A stretch of 64,000 bases of DNA. It comes from Nephromyces sp. MM_2019. Lineage: Eukaryota; Apicomplexa; Aconoidasida; Nephromycida. The position numbers were made by a program, and so were the translations under genes. This document shows positions 38,001-50,796 of the stretch, piece by piece. Under the pieces are notes generated by a model. It was not told the origin of the DNA. It was given only the letters and a program-made list of their open reading frames with translations, and searched no databases. The stretch's first letter is position 1. Each line of letters begins with the position of its first letter. The DNA is taken from NCBI GenBank assembly GCA_015657535.1, contig JADHZB010002101.1, forward strand, positions 1 to 64,000, given 5' to 3'.

Positions 38001-41000
38001 CCATACCTTCCACGTATCCTTAATCTTTGCAAACATCCTTATAATGATAGACTCGTGCTCAGCTACCAATTTTGCAGAATCGGCGACATTCACTGCATTC
38101 TTTGCGTTCCCAGCCGAAAGAGCCTGTGTGTGCGAATCTGCAAGATTCATGTGAAATCTCAACTCATCAAAGACTTCCCATGGAAGCTGAAGACCCTCGC
38201 TGGAGCGTGGAAAATTCACGTCCTTCTTCATCGCAGCTTTCCACCGGTTATAAGGCCACGTTACGCTCTCCATCAGTTTGAAGGGAAGCTTCTCTAATCG
38301 ATAGCCAAAGAGAGGCTCTCGCGTTGTAGAACAGTCTGGTTCACCTGTTTTTGAGCTTACTCGTACTCCCAGGATCTGCATGTAGAAGGGAGAAGAGATG
38401 GGAGAAGCAAAAGAAGAAGAAGCAGAAGAAGTAGATTGCATATGTGGGAGGGTAAGTTGGTGCATTAGTGAATATGAATATTTTAGATAGGGTTTAGATA
38501 ATCTCTAGCTAATCTAATACTATTAAGCAACTATTGATAAAAAGCTGCTCATAACCTCCCCCTTAAGTAGGCAAAGCTTCAACAAATCACAAAAAGTTTG
38601 ATTTTTCTCAAAAAACCTGCTATTCATCTGCACACACACACACACATACACGCACTTACCATTCCATATTCCCTCTTGTGTTCTACAGCCACAGGCCATA
38701 GAGGAGAACCACCACTAAACTCCTTTTCTTCCTCTAAATTGCTAATTGGCACCCAATTAAAGCATCTTCCACCTTCAAGGGTACCCCAAGCTCCATAGAG
38801 GCCCAACAATTGACCTGATTGTAGGAGATTTTGATGCTTTTACACACAGGAAGATTGTCGTGTGCAGTTAGAGCGAATAATAATGTCCATGGTGGGGTGT
38901 GCACATCAACTATCAGCATTGAGCAGTCTTCACTCAGGCTCCCATAAACAAGAACACAAGAAATTACATCACCTTTTCCGTAGGTAATGGAAAGTGAGTT
39001 GAATGGAGCAACAAGCACACGCTAAATGAAAAGTAAGTGGAGATTCGCTCGCACACACACACCTAAGAGGGAGGAAACTAGTTTGTTCTCCAGTATTCAT
39101 GGAGTTCTTGTTGCTTGAAGCTACAAAGGCTCGAATAAGTAGATAATGCAGTGTGTGTATGATTTTCTTTCAAAGATTATCAGTCTGAGATACGCCGATA
39201 GTCGTGTGTGTGATTCACTTGGAGTAGCATAATTAAAAACAGCAGGATTTTCAAGACATCAAAGTAAGACACACGAATTTTTCACACACACATACACACG
39301 ACCAATCGACTAACCAGTACTATCGAGAATCATTGGCACACAAATGTCTGAAATTGACATCCAAGTAATCGTAGCACCAGGCTTCAAGGTAAAAACTCCT
39401 GTGGAAAACCAAAAGAGGATTGCACACACATAAGCTGCGTGTTACGCTGCTAAAAGTGAGTAGAATTACTTCTGCTTGAGTGTGTGTGTAAAGATATGAA
39501 GATGAGCTACTGAAGAAGACTTGAAAAACAGCGAAAAGTAGAGGAGGGTTGATATTTCGAAATATAAGCAAACTTGAAGTGTAGATACGCTTCTATGCGA
39601 TGAAAATTGGATGGAAAAACCACATCTTCATCTCTTCCAGAGGAGGAAAGTATAGCGTACACACACACGCAATCACATTCCCACAAACACACATTCACGC
39701 AGTCACACTCCCACAAACACATTAACGTAATTTACACACACTCGGACAAAAACATTCACGCAATCACACTCCCAGACACACACACACCTCAGCCGGAATT
39801 TTCACCAAGAATTCAGCAAAACGAGCATAAACACTCCCAAAATCTCAAAAGCAAACAAAGAAAAATCCCCAAATTACATCAAAAAACACACTATTTCATC
39901 TAAAAAAGCCATCAAACCCGTGTGTAAAACGGTAATCCTAGGCTGATTGATATTGGCGGGTCCAACTCTCAAGAAGTCATAATGAAAGCTATACGACACA
40001 CACCCCTCATCACTTTCATCAGAATCTACACGCCTAGCATGAATAGCTGAAACCACCAGCAGAACATCATTATACGCTGTGATTCCCACAGGACTTCCAG
40101 CGACAAGGTTGGTATTACACAGCATTCCGGCATCAGAATAAATCTTCAAATACCTAAGGAGAGTCCAAGTTATGAGGTACAAGACACGTGTGTATAAAAC
40201 AGGGAAAAACTTCTCTGTGTGTGTTAGTTCTACTTTACACACGTAATGGCACGTAGCTAATCACCACAGAATCTTCATGCCTTCCTCATATCATAGACTA
40301 CCTCTTTCTCATGCTTTCATCAAAAGCACGCATGTCAAACACACAATTCTACACGCGTTCTCCTTTCTGCTTCATCTCAAGTAGGAAACAGCGGAATTCT
40401 ACTTTATAATCATTTTCAAAAGAGTAAAGTTCAGAGAAACTTACCGATCAGAAGTTAAAACAGCAACAAAGCCTATTCCGACGGCCAGGCAAACGATTTG
40501 CTGAGGAAATTGGAGGAATTTCTCCCAAATCTTCACTGCTTGACCTCCAGGAGAAAATGCACTGGAAACAGGATAAAGTAGCTGAAACGTAGAAAGCAGA
40601 GAAAGCAAAGCTTTTCCGGCAGAACTTAAAGCTGAAAAAAGCTTTAATAGGGGATTTTAGCACATGAAGAGGTTGATAAAGGCGTAAACACCTTGCGTGT
40701 TCGCTTCATTTCATGCTTGCAAGAAAGTGTGCTTGAGAATGCAGTCACCAATGTGTGAAGGTCACACACAGACAAGAAATATCTAGGAGAATATGCTCTA
40801 AAAAACTCATAAAAACCTATTGAAAGCAACACACACACGATAAACTTGGATATACCCCTCAGAAAACTCACAAAACCTGTTGAAGGTCACACACACAAGG
40901 ACTCTAGATTTAAGCTCAATTGATGAAAACATTCAGATAGCAGCTTCTTTCTACTTAATCCTTCTAGATTAAGAGTATCATGAAATTTCTACTCTACGCT

Positions 41001-44000
41001 ATGCCTTTCATGTGATAACACACAAGATTTTCTGCGATACACACACTTTTGATTAAAAACTCATTCAATCTGCAGTATTCGCTAAACAGCCTTGATCTCT
41101 CGCTATAACCTAGTCCAAACGCCAGAAAGCTGGTAGTATGTAATGGGCAATAGAAGAGGGATCAATAAGGTGAGTGGGTTAGACCCTTTAAACATTAAAA
41201 AAAAAAAAACACACACCTCATCTTCAATGGGTGTAAAATAACAGGAAAAACACACTCCATCGTGTAAAAGGATAGTGGAAATAGCCTTTTGAGGCTAAGC
41301 AAATCTTCGTCAATTTCAAGGAAACAACACACACACATAACTTTGTCGGCGTTTAAAATAAACCCAGTAAATCACAGTTCAACCCCTATATATTGAGAAA
41401 GCAAACTTGCTCAAGGAACACACACATTGCTGCACCTTTCTTGCCTAGAAAACTTCAAATTTCCTCCCCTCTTCAAAAGGACACACACAGCGAAACCTAC
41501 CAATACTCTAGTAAGCAAGGAGCCACAGAGTCCGATGGAGTGGGTGAGGCTAAGGCGTATCCTTCCTGACCTGAGAGTTTGTCAAAAAAGGCTTAATAGC
41601 AACAGGCTAGAGCAAGCATATTTCTATAGTGTGAATAAGAATTAAACAGCTGAGGAGTACTACATAGAAAACACATGCACACACAGATACACACACACAC
41701 AGACATAGACAGACACACACACACAGAAACAGACATAGACAGACACACACACAAACACATACACACAGACATACAGACTCACAAAGATACAAACACAGAC
41801 ACACAGACATAGACAGACACGCACACAAACACAGACACACAGACATAGACAGACTCACAAAGATACAAACACAGACACACAGACATAGACAGACACACAG
41901 ATACACAGACACATACACACACACCAGATAACATCTAAAGTAGCTCAGCCGCACTACTCCAAGAAAAGAAAAAATCCAAAAAATCCAGAAAATCATCAAA
42001 CACACGGCTTTAGGAAAATATATACGCACAGCTAAACAAGAAGAGAAGATACGAGAAACTTCTTGAATTACTCCCGACACACACAAACACACACAAAATC
42101 TCATTTTACTCACAAAGAGCTGCCAAAGTGCATCCATTCGAATCCTTCTGCTTAGAGAAGCCAAAGTTACTGCAAAAAATCTCCAAAGTGCTTCTATTCT
42201 CATCTGTTCGCCTTGTTATATGCCCATCATTACTCCAAAAAAAACACCTATAATGATGGGGATATACAGCGTGTGTATGTGTACAACAAACCCTCACTTT
42301 GAAGCTGCTGTGCTGCTGTTTTATAAATTAGGCGAAAGTCAAGTGTGTGCGTCTATGAAGTGCAGTGATGGTGGTTTTAACGCTGTTTTATTTGGTGCAA
42401 AATCTGCCTAAATGTAGAAAGATAGAGCCAAGTATGAATCGATATCCACTGTGTGTGCCACAGCAATAAATCAGCTAACACACACACAAAATATGCGAAG
42501 ATTGCGATTATATAGGCTAGAATACCTGCACCTTGATAGAAAATGTGTGTTAGCTTAGTGTGTAAAGCGAAATATTCTTCATAATAACGCAGAACACACA
42601 CACATATCAAAACAAACAGATACACACATGCAAAAACACACAGATAAACACACACATACATATAAAAAAACACAGATATGCACATGCAAAAACACACATG
42701 CACACACACACACTCCAACAAGCTGCTCATCTCTTCTCAGATCATCATGATTCCCCCCAAAAAAAAAGTATAAAACCCAAAAAAGAGCAATCCAGCAGCA
42801 CACACACACACACTTCAATCACTAGCATCGACACACACCACGGTCGAGTAGCATCATCTGGTTCAAGGCATCTCCCAGGGCTAACACACGGATGCTCTTC
42901 AACTCCCTTCAAAATCCTCTTCATATCCCTAACAGATTCCACTAGCTTTCCAAGTTTTGCAGACATATCTTGATGGCTTTGAAAACTCTCATTTCCTCCT
43001 TCAGCGTAATGCTTCAGTGTGTGTGATTGAGCGTTTCGAGTGCTCTCTGCTTCTTCAGAAAAAATATCTTCTTCCCCTTCAAAGTTACCACCTCTGCGTG
43101 TTTCCTCATAATCTTTATCATCTTCAGCTGCTTCTTCCTCTTCTTCAAGCTTCTTGATCAGCTTAAAGGTGTGATGGGAATTCTCGACTTTCTGGGAAAA
43201 AAAAGTTTTTTCATTTTATCAAATTTTACAAAAACAACACACATTTTGCTGCAATTTCGTGATATTTTTCGGGACATAATGTAGAACGTATAAGGAGAAG
43301 AGGGATGTAGATACATCTAATGCGGAATACTCACCACCAGGGAATGAGGAAGAGCACAAAACAGAGAAATTTTATGAGCAAAAAAACATCTTGAAAATAG
43401 TATTAAACCTCGAATTTTAACATGTCAAACAGATGAAAACAAGTAAAAGAAGAAGATGTCCTTCATACACATAACACCAAACCATTCAAAATGCTCCTAA
43501 AACTTGGAAAAAATATCAAACAAAAACAGCACTTTCCGGCCTTTTCATCAATATTTACAGCTACATTGCACGAGATGAAGCGAAAAGGTTTCTCTTTGAA
43601 GATAGTGCCTGCCAAGGATTCAATTCCCTCACTTTTAATTTTTTCTCGGTGTGTGCAGCATTGAAACCATTCTTGAACTCTTCTTTAGTATTAGGTGACT
43701 CGCAATCTCCTCCTCTAGTAGATGAAACTCCACCTTCCTCATCTACCTTGTATGTGGAGCGATGTGCAGTAAAATCCGCGTTTATCGGTTGTTCATTGAA
43801 TAATGTGCTAAAAAATTGCACTTTAGCTGTAGAACGCAGATACACACACAAACGAGTGCTTAATAAAACTTCGGGAGTGGAAAAGCATACACGCACATAT
43901 AGCAGAGTGCTTAAAAGAGCTCACGCACTGCAAAAAGCACATACACTAACAGAGTGTTTAAAAAAGCACAAACACACACACGCACACACGCATACACGCA

Positions 44001-46693
44001 CACACACATAACAGAGAGATAAAAACAATTCTACAAGCTTATCCTTAATATGAAAAAGACCATTAAAACTGCTAAACTGCACAAAACATACGTATTTTAC
44101 CAGGAAAATGTAAAAAGATGAGCGAGTAGATGAATATAATGTATCTTCTTTGAATGGAGAGAATACAGACACACATATACGCACACACACATACACACAC
44201 ACACTTTGATTGCATCAAATTAAACGCACCATTAGGGTCAAGGCTCAATATCTGAATTCCTTCTGGGATTGCGTAAAAATTCAAAGAGGAAGCCTCTTTG
44301 TCTGCTTTAACGAAGAAGATGAGAGAAAAACCGTAAAAAAGTGCAAATTAAGAGGATTTTCACGGAAAATCCATGAAAATTGAAAGGATTTTTTCAGCTT
44401 AAAACAAAGATAATAAGCAGAAAAACTTTAATTCACTGAAAAAGACGGAATTTGCGACTAAATCAAGAGAAACTTTTGTCGAAGAAAGACGGACAACTTA
44501 CCTTGTAGTGAATAAATAGGCTGCTGAGTATCAAATATCCAAACCAAAATCGCATTATCTAAGGATACAGAGACTAGTAGGAGTGGATGCCCTTCACTTT
44601 GGAGAAATCGAAGCGAAGATATTTCCTATAGAGAAAGTTAGTTGTCTAATCAAAATTAGGGGTTCAAGAAAGTCTATTCACAGTAAGTAGATGAAGATGG
44701 AGGGAAAAAACGCCTAAAAAGTCAGTAGATAAAGAAGAAAAGAGTAAAAACAAAGAGATTATAGTAAAAAGGGAGTTTCGGTAGTAGGTGCTGTCAGGAA
44801 TCAAAAGTTATACTACATAAACAGATACAAAATATAGATCAGAGAAAGAAGACGAGAAAGAAGCAGAAACAGCAGAAATATAAGAGGAAACATCATAAAA
44901 AGAAGAAGAAACAGCAGAAATATAAGAGGAAACAGCAGAAATAGAAGAAGAATGAAAAAACTCATAAATACCAACATAGCAAGAACTTGCCTACAAGTCT
45001 ATCATCAGATAATAAGTTTCCTTCATCCCAGCCAGTCAAGCATTTACTCCTTAGATTCAGCACTCGAACATTCTTTTCGCCTGGTAAAGCAAGCACTTCA
45101 GAATCTACAGGGTGCCTTGAAGATAGAGGTGTAAAGCGTCAAGACAAGCATCAGCTTGTAGATACGAAGAAGGCTTTATATACCTCATTAACTTTTCTAC
45201 ACTGTGAGGCTAGTTTGTGTAATATTTGTGTGTATAAACTCATTTTGCTCATTAGCTCACCATCTTTCCAAAAATTAAACAGTAGCTGATCACAATAAGT
45301 ATATGCTAAAAGAATACATACACACTAACTCGCTCTTCACACACAAATAAGCCTCATAAGATAAACCCCAAGAACACACCCATACTGCATCTAAAGACCC
45401 CTTCAAACAGGGTATATTAAATATACGCACATACCACGCCATCATCATTTCACAAGAAGACGAGTTCAACAGCCTTTTGAAGACGTTTTCATCGTAGAAG
45501 TTATAGGCTTCTGAGCTATCTTCAGAGCTTGATGAACCAGTCAAATGAGAGTCTGTCAGGAAGCTCCTGAAGATCTTCAGATGTCGACTACGAGTGGCAA
45601 CTGCAAAGAATTCTCCAGAAATACTAAGAGATAGAGAAATTGCATCAGGAATTGCCCTGAAGACCAAGATAAACGGCAGGAGGGTATATAATGAAAATAT
45701 ATTGCAGTTTCCTGCCAATACACACACACACGCATACAGACACGCACATCTATATATGAACAGACCTACCCTTACACACGCCTACCCTTACACACACATA
45801 CCTACCCATACACACACATCTCCCGCTTGAAATGCCAAAAGCAACAAACAAAACAATAACCAATAAAGCCGAAAACGCAACTCACTGCACTTACGGAAAT
45901 ATTCGCAGCTTCACCGACTTTCCCCAAAAAGCCATTTCTCCATCCTCAAACAAAACAGATATTATACCATTTTGTGTGGTGTAGGCAAGCTTTTTTGGAG
46001 CTGATGAATGACGACATATTAGCTTTTTTGGCTTCAGTTCAAAGTGGTATTTATATGAAGATGATACAAAGCAGTTTGAGGAAGTGTCTACTGGAACATA
46101 CATCCAAACAGCTCCAGAAAGAAAACCAATTATCACCGGGGGGAGGACGTTTTCCTCACTCTCTGCTAGTGGTGAGGAAGCATCAACGATGCTGCTGTCG
46201 CAGGTGCATATGCAGGTAATTGATTCATTTTTAGGAATGCTCAGTGAGCGTAAGCTCGTCTGAGGCACTTCTTGCTTAGCAAGCGATGCGCCGTTAAAGG
46301 CTGCCTGTAGGGGGCTATGCGGAGCTTTTTTCTCCTTTTCTAACAAGGAGGAAGGATTGTATAACTGTATCTTACCATCTTGCCAACAAGCGTAGGCCCA
46401 GCTGACAGAAAATTCAAAAAAATTGGGTGAAGTATGTGGAAACATCAATTGAAATCTTTGTAGACATCATTTTTCATCTTCAAAATATAATTTTACCTCT
46501 TCAAAAACTGCAACTTTTAATGAGCCCAAACATTTCAGTCTAAATGCTCCAAAAAAAAGTACTACCTAAACTTCAGAATTTTTTTTACAACAAATAAATT
46601 AGACACGGAAGGCTCAGTTAAAAACTGCTTTTTCTGACGAAGCCATAAGCTGGAAGTTAGACGCAGCTTAATGCAAGGCAACTCAAACCGCAT
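35071..46693 (-). CDS. CTF4: Ctf4/AND-1 (WDHD1-like) replisome scaffold
   Basis: Twenty exons: 46693-46566, 46401-45895, 45656-45435, 45115-44995, 44625-44502, 44301-44205, 43807-43565, 43389-43335, 43191-42839, 42247-42114, 41570-41501, 40561-40445, 40153-39918, 39398-39321, 38814-38660, 38375-38007, 37220-37117, 36762-36656, 36508-36426, 35412-35071. Every junction is GT-AG and in phase, giving about 1214 residues. Residues 1-420 form a WD40 propeller (MMAWHPVDSEVLALPGEKNV; LLLVSVSLDNAILVWIFDT). 420-610 is a charged Glu-rich linker. 610-900 matches the SepB propeller (CFFWSNDGHITRRTDENRST, SPVGITAYNDVLLVVSAI). A helical part containing LEKLPFKLME and a basic disordered tail follow. Ctf4 trimers tether CMG helicase to polymerase alpha. 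No C-terminal HMG box is seen, unlike vertebrate WDHD1. The start is the least certain part; an extra upstream exon is possible because the first WD blade looks incomplete. Confidence 0.87.
35644..35795. repeat. 71 bp tandem duplication with G-run, inside a Ctf4-like intron
   Basis: GTGAGAGGAAAGTTAATGCT recurs at 35666 and 35737, each followed by ATGT and a run of 7-8 G, then GGTCTA and GCACACACTGGTA. A further partial GCACACACTGGTAT follows. It lies in the last Ctf4-like intron. Confidence 0.85.
41640..41935. repeat. Long compound (CA)/(CAGACA) microsatellite in a Ctf4-like intron
   Basis: Nearly 300 bases of CACACA interleaved with CAGACATAGACAGACA units form the core of the intron between exons 42247-42114 and 41570-41501. 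On the transcribed strand this is TG/TGTCTG. It generates a long but meaningless Cys/Val/Ser open frame. Confidence 0.92.
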
Positions 46694-46996
46694 GATGATT
46701 CTGAAAGCATTGATCAGCGTGTCTTACAATGCCTCTTCATTATTACTTTAAAAAAAATTTACACCTAACAAACCCAGCCACTTCAAAATTCCAACTTCTG
46801 CAGATATTAAAAGCATCCTCATCACACCCGGGGGAATAAAATTGCCGAATTTCTCTGTATTTTTCGAGTATTCTAAGCATTCTGATTACCAAGTCTCATT
46901 GCTACAAGCTTGCTCTTCTTCTCCACCCTCTGCTTAATTTCCTACATTTTCTTCCTATTTTTCCTTTCAACTCTCTGCTTCATTTACGCCCTCACC

Positions 46997-47180
46997 ACCC
47001 TATCCATCCTATGCTTTATTTACACCCCCTCCACCCTCTCCACCTTCACCACCCTATCCAACCTATGCTTTATTTACACCCCCTCCACCCTCTCCAACCT
47101 CCCACTCTCTCCACCCTCTCCAACCTCCCACTCTCTCCACCCCCTCCACGCTCTCCACCCACTCCCCCTCCTCCCACCCT
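46997..47180. repeat. Polypyrimidine-rich tandem repeat
   Basis: A 54 bp unit starting ACCCTATCC at 46997 and again at 47051 contains CCTATGCTTTATTTACACCC. It is followed by shorter CTCTCCAACCTCCCA and CTCTCCACC units to about 47175. The plus strand is almost free of G. Confidence 0.8.
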
Positions 47181-50099
47181 CCCAAAAACAGACTAATTCC
47201 CATAAAGCTGCACAGAAAGGTGAGACACTTTCGATTAAAAAATTATTCGCATCTTCAAAAAGTTGCAATGATCCAAACCTCTCTACTGCACCAGCTGAAA
47301 AAAAAGGTAATTCATGATTTATCTTGCAATCTGCAATAGAAGGGGAAAAACTAGCTTTCATCGCGGCTGGATGGTCATTAGGGGGTCCTCCTATTATTAA
47401 CCTATTCGAGCAAGTTTAGTCTGTATACTTTTTTGCATTCAAAAAGAAGCAGAAATAAGGCTGTCTTGAGGCAGTTCCGAGGATATCCGAAAGTTCACCG
47501 ATTGCATAGTTTGCGGCAATTTCTAGCTTCTTTTACCTCCTGCTGTGCGCTGTTTGGGCAAGTAACCGTAAAGGTCCTCTAGCGAACTTGCGCGCACACA
47601 CTGAACAAGACAGCGACGCGGGCAGATGCTTTTTCATGTGGAGCTGAGCCGCTGATCCTGAGAAGAAGCAAGTAAGTCGCTCATAGACATCAAGAGAGAG
47701 TGCTAGCTGCAGTTACAGTTTCTTTTTGCTAGTCTCCTATGTGATTCTTCTTATGGATGAAGGAGGTTTCCTGGGCTTTGCAATTAAGTGAAGGGTGTAT
47801 GAAAGATAAAATAAGAGACATTGAAAAAAAGCAGTTAAACGATGCACTTTGACATGTCTTGCAATTATGGAATTGCTAGATCAGACAGTTAACCCATGGA
47901 AGCAGAGCTTCCTTGCAATGGTGGAATCGATATATTGTTGGAGACAAAGATTCTAGTTAGCCCTTCAAGCAACCTTAGTAACAACAAATGCCTTTGCCAT
48001 CTGATAAAACTTGCAGAAACATTCATTTTAGAGGGCCGAAAGTTTTAAAAAAAATCACCAAACTACCGTTAAAAAAATCAGTGAAAAACCGCAAAAAAAA
48101 GTCACCTGTTTATCTTCTAGTAATTGACTTTTCTAAAGATCTTTGATTTTTATCATATCTGTCACTGCCTTTTGTATCTATAGAACACGGTGAGAATTTT
48201 TGGCCTTTCCTTAAAGAAATAGTACCTATAGTACTCTATAATCGTTTTCATCCTTGGTGAATACATTACTCATGTTACTGCTATTGCAGGATAAAGAGGT
48301 TCAGGATGTAATCCTACTAATAAACCACACTTTTTAGTCCATGGAATAGTATTAACGTTTCAACTTCAAAGTTTTTATTGAAATTTCACACCAGCATAAA
48401 GATAAGTAAGATTATGCATGACGAAATGATAAGACTTTTTCTCATCCAATAATAGGTTGGATATTTTTTTTTAAATGGTTTTTTAATCAAATTCCTATTG
48501 CAAGGTTATAAGATACTGGAAAAATTACATCATCTGCTAAATTAGCACTACAGTTTCAACCAGAAAACAAAACATTAGTAATAGTTTTGCTAATTCGCTG
48601 GAATACAGCAAAAAATATGGTATGGAAGATGCAAAAGACGCGGGAATCGTCTCTGCATGCGCCGTTTTGTCGTCCCCCAGCTACACTCAACGTTTCAGCG
48701 TTATTATTCATTGTAAGCTGCTCATTATCAGTTGAATAAAAAGTTACAGAAATGCAAGGAGTTTGATGTCTATTATGCAAGGGGTGTTTTTTAGATTTTA
48801 TAGTCAAGGTTTTTGGTGAAACGAACTATAGTGATGGCGATTTTGTAGAGATTTTGTGCTCAAACACTTTTTTTTTAATAGGCTTTAATGGCTCCTCCTA
48901 CATTATGGTTTGCTGACATTATTAGTTGATTATGCTTTCTACCAACATGCTTACGCCTGCGAGCCCCCCTATAGAACAAGTCCTCCTGGTGCATGAGCTT
49001 TTACAGTTCAAAGTGTTCGCTCAAAATTCAGACATCGCCTTTTGAAATTGTCATCAAATTAATCAAAGATGATATACAACCTTTTAACAAAATGGCCATA
49101 TCAAAAATTCTCAAAAAAAGACGTTTTTTTTAATTCCTGCTGCAATAAAGCAGATATCTCATCAAGTTGCCCGCGCTTTTGTTGAGCAAGTTGCAGCTAT
49201 GAAGGCATCACGGAAGGAACCAAAATTTACGGCAGAAATCAAAATTTTTCGCCCAGTTGCAACCTATGGAAAAGTCTATTCTGAAACAGCAATTTTATAA
49301 ATTATCTTTTGATCACAAACCAGACAATTTTTTTTAAAATTTTTTTTTTACAATAAGCTCATAAGAATTTCGTAAGAAAGCGGATATAATTCTTGAGAAT
49401 ATTATGCAACTTATAATCCTTGAAGCTGATAATAAGTCAGCGACTGCTTAAACCGCTATAATAACCTTTTAGGAACTCCTAATGCGGGTGAACAGACACC
49501 GACACTAAACACCACTATAAATCTACGGTTAGAGAAAAGCAACAAATAGCCCGTTTTATAAAGCAAGAGGAGCTTATAATGACACATTTTATATAAGTAG
49601 AAAAGTTATATAAAATGGCATTGTGTGCACTAGTGGCTGTAATCATTAACAAGGTGTGGCATATAATTGCAATGCCTTGAAAAAGAGGTAACATTTTGAT
49701 GTCTGAAATTACCACTGAACAGAAAGCTGAAAAGAAAATTTTTTTTTATAAATATTTTATTCAAATAATCCCCAAAGCTGCTACAAACTGTAGAGTCATT
49801 CGTATTGCCCCTTGATACTCTATTTTTGTAGGTCAACCCCTTCTTTTCTGGAATTTCACAACAGTGTTCATATTTTTCTGGTTGCTGCATGACAATGACT
49901 CAAACATGGCTGCATTCCATCAACTAGCTATTGCGTACGCTAACGTTGGTTTCTATCAGTAAACGTACTTCGGCATGGCCTCCTTTGAGCCGAGTTGGTA
50001 TTCCCTGAAAAATTTGACTTGCTTGACCATGCACAAGTAGTTTGGGGACTTGAAACATCAACTTTCGACTAGCTTTTGCCAGACTAAAGTAGCGCACTC

Positions 50100-50275
50100 A
50101 GGAATTTCTAGCAAAATTCGGATTAAAACATTTCTAGCAAAATTTGCATTAAAGCATTTCTAGCAAAATTCGCATTAAAGCATTTCTAGCAAAATTCACG
50201 TTCACACATTTCTAGCAGTGGTCACAATCATGCATTTCTAGCAAAATTTACATTCACGCATTGCTGGCAGCATCC
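50100..50275. repeat. 26 bp tandem repeat, about seven copies
   Basis: The unit CATTTCTAGCAAAATTCGCA plus TTAAAG repeats with a period of 26. The central copies are nearly identical and both edges decay (TTGCTGGCAGCATCC at the right end). It ends about 520 bases upstream of the Rpn6 ATG. Confidence 0.9.
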
Positions 50276-50282
50276 ATGCCAT

Positions 50283-50420
50283 GCGCAGCTGCTACAGTAA
50301 CAGTTGGAAGCGCAATTTTCTAGAAAGATAAATGTGTGAAGGTATCTTGGTATGCGCCGCGCAGCAACAGTTGGCAGCGCATTCTCCTGTCGACACACCT
50401 CCGTGAAAGTATCCGGGTAT
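50283..50420. repeat. Diverged ~76 bp tandem duplication
   Basis: GCGCAGC...AACAGTTGGAAGCGCA at 50283 and GCGCAGCAACAGTTGGCAGC at 50359 start two copies. Both end GTGAAGGTATCTTGGTATG or GTGAAAGTATCCGGGTATG. It adjoins the 26 bp array upstream of Rpn6. Confidence 0.7.
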
Positions 50421-50796
50421 GAACCGCGAGCTTGCCCCCTTGTGCCTGCGCCCAAGTTATCGAGGGTATGCACTTGCTGACTGCCGACCTTTTTTCCAAC
50501 CCCGCAAGCCGCACTGGTACAAAAGTGATGTCCCAACGGCAGGATATAAACATGTGTACGTATGTGCATGTATATAATATATCTTTCCACAACTGTAAGG
50601 TATTCCCAACTGGGGTATCTACATTACATTTTCTTCAGTTGAAATGACGCAAAGAATCATGTTTTTACTTCGTGACTGCTACACCACCCCTTTGTTCGCT
50701 GAAGTAAGGTTCTAATACACCCTCTGCCTACTTGAGGACTTTGAAACGGTGCCACTGATACACGGGATTAAAGAAATACGAGCTACCCTTAAAACA

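Larger units (their letters stand above)
46694..50796. other. Divergent spacer between Ctf4-like and Rpn6 genes
   Basis: Contains a polypyrimidine repeat (46997-47180), long AT-rich DNA with homopolymers (47.4-50.0 kb), a 26 bp array (50100-50275) and a diverged duplication (50283-50420). A minus frame opening at 47361 (MKASFSPSIADCKINHELPF) has normal amino-acid use and might be an upstream exon of something. Its phase does not connect to the Ctf4-like model, so I do not call it. Confidence 0.45.

Noticed and set aside
41607..42203. 198-codon minus-strand frame rich in VCVCLC repeats
   Set aside because: It is the read-through of a TG microsatellite intron. The true exons (42247-42114 and 41570-41501) use a different frame for the first part and match Ctf4.
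47074..47361. Minus frame as first exon of the Ctf4-like gene
   Set aside because: No donor gives the phase-2 exit needed to join the next exon, and the sequence does not resemble the first WD blade.
50749..50796. Longer Rpn6 start upstream of ATG 50797
   Set aside because: The upstream frame is open but begins with GTG, not ATG, and no acceptor or conserved residues support an extension.
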